Below are positions 36,512 to 43,196 of a stretch of DNA of 64,000 nucleotides, piece after piece (positions within the stretch are counted from its first letter, which is position 1; every line of letters starts with the position of its first letter). The notes under the pieces were generated by a model. It made no database searches and had not been told where the DNA came from. It saw nothing but the letters and a program-made list of their open reading frames with translations. Source of the DNA: Terriglobales bacterium (GTDB taxonomy: Bacteria; Acidobacteriota; Terriglobia; Bryobacterales; Bryobacteraceae); assembly GCA_027485675.1 (NCBI GenBank), contig JAIXQP010000017.1:161133-225132 (forward strand). Direction: 5' to 3'. The position numbers and the translations under genes are program-made.

Positions 36512-37282
36512 TCACCGCCCCGCCCGCACGGCCTCATCAATCAACGCAATCAACTCTTCCCTCGTCACGGTAATCCGCTCGTCCCCCGCCACATCGCCGG
36601 CCGTAATCGGGCACCCCGGCGTGGCCTTCGAATTCGACTGGATTCCGTAGCGCGCCCGCGCTTCAAACAGCCGGTCCACCTCATGCCGGTCGAGCAGCTT
36701 CGGGCCGCCCAACTGCTCAGCCACCAGGGCGATTTTCGCTACGTGCTCCACGGTCTCCATCTTGTGAAACGCGCTCCACAGGTCCGCCCCGCCGCAAACC
36801 ACCCCGTGGTTTCCCAGCAGAATCGCATCGTAGTGCGGGATGAACGGCTTCAACGTGTCGCTCAACTCCGGCGTCCCCGGCAACCCGTAGGGCGCCAGCG
36901 GCACACAGCCGAGGTTCACCACCACCTCGGGCAGAATCGCCATATTCAGCGCCCGTCCCGCCACGGCGAAACCCGTCGCGATCGGCGCATGCGCATGCGC
37001 CACGGCGTTCACATCCGGGCGCATCTCATACATCGTCAGATGCATCAGGATCTCGCTCGTCCGCTCGCGTCGCCCGGCGATCTTCTTGCCCCGCATGTCG
37101 CAGATGATCAGATCGTCCACGGCCATCCGGCCCTTGCTGATGCCGGTCGGCGTACACAGAATGCGCTCTGCATCCAGCCGCACGCTGATGTTCCCATCAT
37201 TCGAAGCCACCCAGCCCTTCTCGTACATGAGACGGCCGATCGCCACAATATCCTGCCTGAGTTGTTGTTCGTCCTGCGCCAC
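36512..37282 (-). CDS. Class II aldolase (fuculose/rhamnulose-phosphate aldolase type), BMC-associated
   Basis: 256 aa from GTG 37282, which has GAGG 6 nt upstream; a frame extension to 37336 would run over the rhomboid start and is rejected. Zinc ligands H-A-H (NAVAHAHAPIATG) and a third His (LLGNHGVV), the catalytic Glu in RTSEILMHLTMY, and the SNDGNISVR substrate-phosphate segment are all present. The family cleaves L-fuculose- or L-rhamnulose-1-phosphate to dihydroxyacetone phosphate and L-lactaldehyde. First gene of the minus-strand shell operon. A TACACT hexamer at 37293-37298 may be its -10. Confidence 0.93.
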   Translation of the reverse strand: MAQDEQQLRQDIVAIGRLMYEKGWVASNDGNISVRLDAERILCTPTGISKGRMAVDDLIICDMRGKKIAGRRERTSEILMHLTMYEMRPDVNAVAHAHAPIATGFAVAGRALNMAILPEVVVNLGCVPLAPYGLPGTPELSDTLKPFIPHYDAILLGNHGVVCGGADLWSAFHKMETVEHVAKIALVAEQLGGPKLLDRHEVDRLFEARARYGIQSNSKATPGCPITAGDVAGDERITVTREELIALIDEAVRAGR

Positions 37283-37312
37283 GGAATCCTCAAGTGTACC
37301 AGCGCCGATACA

Positions 37313-38020
37313 ATGAAAGCAGTGTCTTACCAACAATCTGGAATTGCCAGTCTCCTCGGCCCGGACCGCATGGCGACGGGGCTCTTACTCCTCGTCAACA
37401 GCACCTTCTTCCTGGCCGTCCTCCTCAGCAAAAACGACGCCTTCCCCCTATACGCCGCTAAGACGCTGCCCGGTCTCGCCGCCGGGGAATGGTGGCGCCT
37501 CATCACCGCCGGGTACCTGCACATCTACCCCATGCACATCGTCATGAACATGATGAGCCTCTACAACCTCGGCCCCATCGCCGAAGAGATGTTCGGCACC
37601 CGCCGCATGTTCACCATTTGGACCGTCTCCACCATCGGCGGCTTCCTGCTCAGCGCCGTCTGGACCCAGGCGCCTTCACTCGGCGCCAGCGCCGGCATCT
37701 TCGGGCTCATGGGCGCCATGATCGCCGCCGGCATGATCAGCCGCCACCCCTACGCCAAGTACCTCCAGAAGCAGTTGCTCATCAACGCCGGCATCGGCTT
37801 CCTCATCGGCAGCCTGCCCATGTTCCCCATCGATAACGCCGCCCACCTCGGCGGCATGATCGGCGGCTTCGCCACCGCGTGGGTCGCCACCTTTCCCCGG
37901 CCCTTCGATGACGCGCGCGAAAAGCTCTGGAGCCTCCTCGCCATCGTCTCGCTCGCGCTCACTATCTACGCCTTCTACGAAGTCGCCATGAAGCTCAACC
38001 AGTCGGCCGTCCGGCTCTAG
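37313..38020 (+). CDS. Rhomboid-family intramembrane serine protease
   Basis: 235 aa, six or seven transmembrane helices. The catalytic Ser lies in LGASAGIFGLMGA and the catalytic His in NAAHLGGMIGG; HIYPMHIVMNMMSLYNLG is the conserved helix-2 H-x-x-x-N region. Cleaves membrane proteins within or near the bilayer. True start ATG 37313; the long upstream extension of this frame crosses the BMC genes and is a shadow. Divergent from the aldolase gene with 30 bp between starts. The stop overlaps the convergent 53-aa gene in CTAG. Confidence 0.94.
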   Translation: MKAVSYQQSGIASLLGPDRMATGLLLLVNSTFFLAVLLSKNDAFPLYAAKTLPGLAAGEWWRLITAGYLHIYPMHIVMNMMSLYNLGPIAEEMFGTRRMFTIWTVSTIGGFLLSAVWTQAPSLGASAGIFGLMGAMIAAGMISRHPYAKYLQKQLLINAGIGFLIGSLPMFPIDNAAHLGGMIGGFATAWVATFPRPFDDAREKLWSLLAIVSLALTIYAFYEVAMKLNQSAVRL

Positions 38021-38178
38021 CTCCGAAAGGCGCGATAGGCCAGGTAGCTGAATCCGCTCGCGATCACGACGTTCACCGCCGCCACCACTCCCCGGTCCAT
38101 CACCGCATACAAGGCCGCGCAAATCCACCAGATCAACGCGGCCGAGAGCAGCAGTGGCGGCCCCCAGGCCGAGTTCAT
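38017..38178 (-). CDS. 53-aa two-helix membrane protein
   Basis: ATG 38178 overlaps the stop of the aldo/keto reductase gene (ATGA), suggesting translational coupling. The product has two hydrophobic helices (LLLSAALIWWICAALYAV and VVAAVNVVIASGFSYLAY) and a short basic end. No family recognised. Its stop shares CTAG (38017-38020) with the stop of the rhomboid gene on the other strand. Confidence 0.65.
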   Translation of the reverse strand: MNSAWGPPLLLSAALIWWICAALYAVMDRGVVAAVNVVIASGFSYLAYRAFRS

Positions 38179-39299
38179 GCCGTCCCCTTCTCCGCCGCTA
38201 GCGGCAGGTTCTCCTCCACCATCGACCGGTTCACCATCTCGCTGATCACGGCGCTCAAGTGCGGGTTCCGCAGCGCCCAGGAATAGGCCTTCAGCGGCCG
38301 CTTCAAGCCCCCGGGCACCGCGGCATCGATCATCGCCTGCCGCGCCGGCGTATCCGGCCCGTTGGGCCTGCCCGCGAACACCGGCCGCGCCACCTTCATC
38401 GCAATCACCCCCAGCCCCTTCCGGTGCGCCGCCTCGAGCGCCTTGGCCACGTACGGATGGTTCACGACGTTGTAAGCCACCATCGCCACCGAATAGACGT
38501 TCGACCTCGCCGCTGCCTCTAAAATCCCCGCCGGATCCGTGTGCGCGCTCACCCCGATGTGCCGCACCTTCCCCGCCTTCTTCAGCACCTCGCAAGCCTC
38601 GCCAATCTCGGGGTACCGCAGCAGCTCCACCGCCGTGCTCGCCCCGTGCGGGCACATCAGAATGTCCAGATGATCCGTCCCCAGCCGCTGGAGAGTCGCC
38701 TCCACGCTGTCCCAGATGATCCGCTTGTAGTTCTTGTTCCGATCAATCCTCCGGCCGTACTCGGCCTCCATCACGTTGGCCAGATACGCCTGTTCCAACT
38801 CCGCCCGCTGGCCCCCAAAGTAACCGATGAAGTAGTCCGGCTCATCCGCTTTCCGCCGCGCAATCTCGTCGAAAGCCTTCGTCCGCAGCCGCTTCTGCGT
38901 TGTCTCGTCCAGGCTCGCGAAGATGTCCTGAAACAGCTTGCTGCGGTTCGCATCCCAGACGCTGACCTTTGAGTTCAAAAAGAACTGGTCCCGCTTCCGC
39001 GCTTTGAGGATCTTCGCGTAACCCTTCTCGCTCTCCGTGTTCCCATACGCCGGCGCGGTGTCCAGATAGTTCAGCCCCCGGTCCATTGCCGCCAGCACAT
39101 GCTCGTAGTTGTTGGGCGAAATCGTGTTGCCGCCCATCACCACTTCGGAAATCATGAAGCCCGTTCGGCCCAGTTGCCGGTAGGCCATACCCGCCTGCCG
39201 GTTTCGCCACTCCCCCTTCGCCGTCCGCGGCGCCGCGTCCGCCTTCATCGCCACCGCCGCCGCCATCGACCCTGCCAGGAACTCTCGCCGATCCAACAT
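38175..39299 (-). CDS. Aldo/keto reductase with Tat signal
   Basis: 374 aa. A Tat leader (LDRREFLAGSMAAAVAMKADA) precedes an aldo/keto reductase barrel: YRQLGRTGFMISEVVMGGN, the catalytic Asp/Tyr region NYLDTAPAYGN, the Lys in NSKVSVWD and the His in LMCPHGAS. An insertion (about 110-180, DETTQKRLRTKAFDE...RAELEQ) is longer than in classical AKRs. Exported AKR-like proteins of this shape are common in Acidobacteria and Planctomycetes; substrate unknown. A TAAGCT 6 nt upstream suggests its own leaderless promoter inside the cytochrome/AKR junction. Confidence 0.87.
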   Translation of the reverse strand: MLDRREFLAGSMAAAVAMKADAAPRTAKGEWRNRQAGMAYRQLGRTGFMISEVVMGGNTISPNNYEHVLAAMDRGLNYLDTAPAYGNTESEKGYAKILKARKRDQFFLNSKVSVWDANRSKLFQDIFASLDETTQKRLRTKAFDEIARRKADEPDYFIGYFGGQRAELEQAYLANVMEAEYGRRIDRNKNYKRIIWDSVEATLQRLGTDHLDILMCPHGASTAVELLRYPEIGEACEVLKKAGKVRHIGVSAHTDPAGILEAAARSNVYSVAMVAYNVVNHPYVAKALEAAHRKGLGVIAMKVARPVFAGRPNGPDTPARQAMIDAAVPGGLKRPLKAYSWALRNPHLSAVISEMVNRSMVEENLPLAAEKGTA

Positions 39300-39305
39300 G
39301 GCTCC

Positions 39306-39311
39306 AGCTTA
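39306..39311 (-). promoter_or_regulatory. Putative -10 element (TAAGCT) of a leaderless transcript
   Basis: Six nt upstream of ATG 39299 on the minus strand; overlaps the stop region of the cytochrome c gene. Confidence 0.4.
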
Positions 39312-40115
39312 TCGCTGGACCGCCCAGTTCACAAACGCCCACACAGCCTTCAACTCTTCCGTCGCATAGGCCTGTACCGCCTGCGCATGCCGCCATCCGC
39401 TCTGCTGCTGAATCGCCTGGATCTCTCCGTTCTGCAGGCTTCGCAAAACCGGCGGGACACTCTTCAGATCGTAGACCAGCGTCTCCGCCGCGCCCCGCTC
39501 CACCACCACCCCCGGGAATCGCTCTCCGTCTTTCAACACCACGCCCCGCACCCGCCTTGGCCGTCCGTACCGCAACGCGTTCACAGCATCGGCCGCTAAC
39601 TGCTGCTTGGCCAGCTTCGCCAGGTCCACGCTCACCGCCGTCCCGATGCCCTGTAACCGGTGGCAGTTCGAACAACGCTGCATCCGTTGCGGATCGTAGA
39701 ACAGTTCCCTGCCCTGCCGCACCTCCGGCGCCAGGTCCGGATCCTTCGCCGCCCCCGCCGCCACGCCCCCCGTCTCCACCGTCGCCGTCCCCTCGCCCGT
39801 CGCCGTCGCCAACGACTGCACATAGGCCACCAGCGCGCTGATATCGTCGTCCGTCAACCGGTCGCCCCAAGCCGGCATCGCCGAATTCGGAATGCCGTCC
39901 CGGATCACCTTCACGAGATACTCCCGCTCAAACGTCCGGCCCCGCAGCCGCGGACTCCGCGCCGCCGCCCCCGCCGTGCCATGGCAGTAGCCCACCGCGC
40001 AACCCTGCGCGAATAACTGGTCACCCCGAGCCACCACCGCCGAAGTTCCCAAACTCCCCTGCTGGTCGCCCAGTAACAGCACCGGCGCCAGCACCAGCCC
40101 CCACAGAGCCCTCAT
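39309..40115 (-). CDS. Exported di-haem cytochrome c associated with the PQQ dehydrogenase
   Basis: 268 aa from ATG 40115, overlapping the dehydrogenase stop (ATGA). Signal peptide (MRALWGLVLAPVLLLG), then two cytochrome c modules. The first haem motif is C-A-V-G-Y-C-H, that is C-x4-C-H with one extra residue, followed by MPAWGDRLTDDDISALVAYVQSL, whose Met is the probable axial ligand. The second has a normal C-S-N-C-H. A beta-rich C-terminal region (LKDGERFPGVVVERGAAETLVYDL) follows. It should take electrons from the quinoprotein in the periplasm. Confidence 0.88.
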   Translation of the reverse strand: MRALWGLVLAPVLLLGDQQGSLGTSAVVARGDQLFAQGCAVGYCHGTAGAAARSPRLRGRTFEREYLVKVIRDGIPNSAMPAWGDRLTDDDISALVAYVQSLATATGEGTATVETGGVAAGAAKDPDLAPEVRQGRELFYDPQRMQRCSNCHRLQGIGTAVSVDLAKLAKQQLAADAVNALRYGRPRRVRGVVLKDGERFPGVVVERGAAETLVYDLKSVPPVLRSLQNGEIQAIQQQSGWRHAQAVQAYATEELKAVWAFVNWAVQR

Positions 40116-41758
40116 CGCTTCGGCTCCGGCAAGGCAAATACAAACAACGCCGAACCGTTCGGAAACTGCTCCGTCTCCGGCCAAAACTGTTGCATCAATC
40201 CCGCCACTGCCGACCCCCAACCCGACGGCGTCGCTACGTACTGCCGCCCCTTCACAGCATACGTGATTGCACTCCCCCGGTGCCCCGAACCCGTGTTAAA
40301 ACTCCATAGCTTCCGCCCCGTCCGCGCATCCAGCGCGAAAAACTCGCCCTCGGCGTCTCCGGTGAAAATCAGATCCCCCGCCGTCGCCAGTACCGAAGCC
40401 AGCAGCGGGTACTTGTAGTCGTACTGCCAAACCACCTTCCCCGTCAGCGGATCATGCCCCGCCAAATGCCCGCCGCTCTTGCCATCCGGAGTCTTCACCA
40501 GCTTGAACGTCCCGCCGAAAAACGTCTTCCCCTCCACCGGCGTCTCCGGCTGCGCCACCACCTCCTGGCACCACTCAATCCCCGTCGTGAAGAACAATCC
40601 CGCCTTCGGCGACCACGCCCCGTGGTTCCAACTCCGCCCGCCGCCAATCGACGGGCAGATCACCTTCGGCCGCCCCACCACCGGCTCGTTCCGCCCCAGC
40701 AACTCCCCCTTCGGCCCCACGCCGCTAATCCAGTTGATGTTCTTCGCCACCGGCCACGCCGTCACAAACGCCCCGTTCGTCCGGTCCAGCACATACGTGT
40801 AGCCGCCCTTGCTCACATTGATCAACAGTTTCCGCACCTGCCCCGCCACGGGCAGATCCACCAGCACAGCCTCATACGCCGCATCCCAATCCCACACATC
40901 GTGCGGAATCTGCTGGAAGTGCCACTTCAGCTTCCCCGTCTCCACATCCAGCGCCACAATCGAATCGGTGTAGAGGTTATCCCCCTTCCGGTTCCCCCCG
41001 TAGAAATCCGCCGCCGGATTCCCCACCGCCCAATACACGAGACCCAACCCCTCATCGAACGACCCGGTCATCCACGTCGCCCCGCCCCCGAACTTCCAAC
41101 TCTCCCCCTGCCACGTCTCGTGCCCCTTCTCCCCCGGCCCCGGAATCGTCCAGAACCGCCACAGGTGCCGCCCCGTCTTCAAATCGAACGCGTTCAAATA
41201 TCCCCGGTGCGCCGAGTCGCCACCCGTCACCCCCACAATCACCTTGCCCCGCGCCACCAGCGGCGCCGCCGTGATGTTGCACCCGCACTGGTTGGCATCT
41301 TCGACGCTCACTTTCCACAACTGCCGCCCCGTCTTCGCATCGAGCGCCACCACGTGGTTGTCCAGCGTCCCCATCACCAGCCGCCCGTCCGCCACCGCCA
41401 CGCCCCGGTTCCACGGTCCGTAGAACGTCGTGAACGTCTTCGGCAGCTCATAGCGATAGCTCCACAGCCGCTTGCCCGTCACCGCGTCCAGGGCGAAGAC
41501 GCGGTTGTGCGACGTCGAAACATACATCACCCCGTCAATCACCAGCGGCGTCGATTGCAGCCCGCCGTCGTTGTCGCCCGTCTGGAAAACCCACGCCGCC
41601 GCCAACTGGCTCACGTTCTCCGCGTTCACCTGGTCGAGCGCGCTATAGCGCCACGCGCTGTTCTGCCCGCCGTAGGCCGGCCAGTTCTCTTTCGTCGAAC
41701 CGTCCTGCGCCCACGCGCCCACCGCCACCAGCCACAACCAGGTGAACCTGCGGATCAT
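40112..41758 (-). CDS. PQQ-dependent alcohol-dehydrogenase-type quinoprotein
   Basis: 548 aa. Signal peptide (MIRRFTWLWLVAVGAWAQ), then an eight-blade propeller with repeated ALDxxTGKxxW tryptophan-docking motifs. NWPAYGGQNSAWRYSAL and GPGEKGHETW place it with the methanol/ethanol dehydrogenase group. The catalytic Asp is D290 in HDVWDWD, and D292 two residues later is the extra metal ligand linked to lanthanide-dependent enzymes. The disulfide normally formed by vicinal Cys reads C158-G-C160. Oxidises an alcohol or sugar in the periplasm and passes electrons to the cytochrome encoded downstream. Confidence 0.9.
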   Translation of the reverse strand: MIRRFTWLWLVAVGAWAQDGSTKENWPAYGGQNSAWRYSALDQVNAENVSQLAAAWVFQTGDNDGGLQSTPLVIDGVMYVSTSHNRVFALDAVTGKRLWSYRYELPKTFTTFYGPWNRGVAVADGRLVMGTLDNHVVALDAKTGRQLWKVSVEDANQCGCNITAAPLVARGKVIVGVTGGDSAHRGYLNAFDLKTGRHLWRFWTIPGPGEKGHETWQGESWKFGGGATWMTGSFDEGLGLVYWAVGNPAADFYGGNRKGDNLYTDSIVALDVETGKLKWHFQQIPHDVWDWDAAYEAVLVDLPVAGQVRKLLINVSKGGYTYVLDRTNGAFVTAWPVAKNINWISGVGPKGELLGRNEPVVGRPKVICPSIGGGRSWNHGAWSPKAGLFFTTGIEWCQEVVAQPETPVEGKTFFGGTFKLVKTPDGKSGGHLAGHDPLTGKVVWQYDYKYPLLASVLATAGDLIFTGDAEGEFFALDARTGRKLWSFNTGSGHRGSAITYAVKGRQYVATPSGWGSAVAGLMQQFWPETEQFPNGSALFVFALPEPKR

Positions 41759-41762
41759 CGCA

Positions 41763-42290
41763 TCATTGCCCCTTCAAGACTTGAACACACGCCAGCGCAA
41801 ACGCCGGCAGATCCTCCGGCTTCCGCGAGGTCACCAGATTCTTGTCCACCACCACTTCCTCGTCCACCCACTCCGCCCCCGCGTTCACCACGTCATCCTT
41901 GATCGCAAAGAAGCTCGTCACCTTCCGGCCCTTCAGCATCCCGTGCGCCGAACACAGCACCCACGGTCCATGGCAGATCGCCGCCACCAGCTTCCCCTGC
42001 GCGTTCACCCCCGCCACGAACTGATTCGCCTTCGGATGCCGGCGAATGTGGTCCGGCGCAAACCCGCCCGGCGCAATCACCCCGTCAAAATCATCCGGGC
42101 TCACGTCGTTGTAGGAAAGCTGCGCCACGCACGGATAGCCCAACTTACTCCCGTAAGTCTTCCCCGCCTCGGCGCCCACCGTCACTACCTCCACACCCGC
42201 CTCCTGCAGCCGGTAGAGCGGATACCAAACCTCCATCTCCTGATACAGCTGGTCCACCAGCATCGCCACACGCTTGCCTTTCAGTTCCAT
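41763..42290 (-). CDS. DJ-1/PfpI-family protein
   Basis: 175 aa from ATG 42290; GGAG, which also forms part of the upstream stop, stands 8 nt before it. The nucleophile elbow is A-I-C-H-G-P-W with the reactive Cys, and APGGFAPDHIR gives the glycine-rich loop. Typical of PfpI/YhbO proteins, assigned protease, chaperone or deglycase roles in different species. Lies between the beta-lactamase-like gene (5 bp) and the quinoprotein gene (4 bp), so it belongs to that operon. Confidence 0.92.
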   Translation of the reverse strand: MELKGKRVAMLVDQLYQEMEVWYPLYRLQEAGVEVVTVGAEAGKTYGSKLGYPCVAQLSYNDVSPDDFDGVIAPGGFAPDHIRRHPKANQFVAGVNAQGKLVAAICHGPWVLCSAHGMLKGRKVTSFFAIKDDVVNAGAEWVDEEVVVDKNLVTSRKPEDLPAFALACVQVLKGQ

Positions 42291-42295
42291 AAGAA

Positions 42296-43171
42296 TCACT
42301 CCAAAAATCGCCCGGCCGCGTTCGCGCGGTCAAGCTTTCGAAAATGGTCAAACACAATCTTCGCCGCCCCCGGCACCGGACTCTCCCCGTCCAGATAAGC
42401 CCCGAACACCGCAATCGCAAACGGCCGGTTCTTCAGCCGCACAATCCCGAACTCGCACTTCACCCCATCGAGCGCCCCCGTCTTCGTCGCCGTCCCCACC
42501 GGCGCCACAGCCTTCCGGACATCACCCTCCACCAACCCCATGAACTCCAAAATCTCCCGCGACGACACCGCGTCGAGCACCCTACCGCTATAGAGCATTT
42601 CCGCCAACCGCGCCATATCCCGCGGCGTCGCGATATTCTCCCGGTCCGCCCGCGCCGCTTGGAGGTCAATCATCTTCCGCCGCAGCCGGATCCCCGGCAG
42701 GTTCATCTCATCCATCCGCGTATTCACCGCGGCAAACCCACCCGCCAGATCAATCAGCTTGTTCGTCGCCGAGTTGTCCGAGTTCTGAATCATAATCGTG
42801 ATCAGCTCCCGCACGCTCAACGCCCCCGGCCCCGCCGCGGCCTTGGCGTAGGCCGCACTCGAAGGCACCACTTCGCTCTGGCTCACCGGCACCCGCTGCT
42901 CGTAACTCAGCTTCCCCGCCCGGATCAGCCGCACCACCTCGACGAGCACCGGCACCTTGATCGTCGACGCGGTTGGAAACCAGGTATCGCAGTGGTAGCA
43001 AAGCCGCTCCCCGGTCGTCAGGTCCACCGCCGCCACGCCCATCGTCCCGTCCAGGCGATCGTCCATCGCCGCCAGCTTGCCGAGCGTCTTTTGCGCCAGC
43101 AACTCGTTGCCGGCCGCCTGCGCAAACAGCGGCCCCACGAAGACGATCCAACCGAGCCAGCGCAGCATCAT
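42296..43171 (-). CDS. Class A beta-lactamase-related serine hydrolase
   Basis: 291 aa with a signal peptide (MMLRWLGWIVFVGPLFAQA). Active-site boxes: S69-T-I-K72, S131-D-N133 and K230-T-G232, in the right order and spacing for class A. The omega-loop region reads LRRKMIDLQAARADRENIATP, with no clear E-x-x-L-N box, so the deacylating Glu166 equivalent is missing or displaced. It may be a weak beta-lactamase, a penicillin-binding hydrolase or an esterase. First gene of the operon with DJ-1, quinoprotein and cytochrome c. TACAAT 7 nt upstream suggests a leaderless mRNA. Confidence 0.83.
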   Translation of the reverse strand: MMLRWLGWIVFVGPLFAQAAGNELLAQKTLGKLAAMDDRLDGTMGVAAVDLTTGERLCYHCDTWFPTASTIKVPVLVEVVRLIRAGKLSYEQRVPVSQSEVVPSSAAYAKAAAGPGALSVRELITIMIQNSDNSATNKLIDLAGGFAAVNTRMDEMNLPGIRLRRKMIDLQAARADRENIATPRDMARLAEMLYSGRVLDAVSSREILEFMGLVEGDVRKAVAPVGTATKTGALDGVKCEFGIVRLKNRPFAIAVFGAYLDGESPVPGAAKIVFDHFRKLDRANAAGRFLE

Positions 43172-43178
43172 TCGTCCG

Positions 43179-43188
43179 ATTGTAAACT
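43179..43188. promoter_or_regulatory. Overlapping divergent -10 elements (TACAAT minus, TAAACT plus)
   Basis: Only 25 bp separate the two start codons (43171 minus, 43197 plus). TACAAT (43179-43184, minus) lies 7 nt from one and TAAACT (43183-43188, plus) 8 nt from the other; the hexamers share 2 bp. Confidence 0.5.
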
Positions 43189-43196
43189 ACGAGTCT

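Noticed and set aside
30411..37282. PduL, acyl kinase or BMC-T gene hidden in the BMC locus
   Set aside because: All frames in the region are assigned; none shows PduL His motifs, an ASKHA kinase core or a double BMC domain.
36224..37312. Long N-terminal extension of the rhomboid frame
   Set aside because: Arg/His/Pro-rich shadow over the BMC-H and aldolase genes; ATG 37313 gives a normal rhomboid N-terminus.
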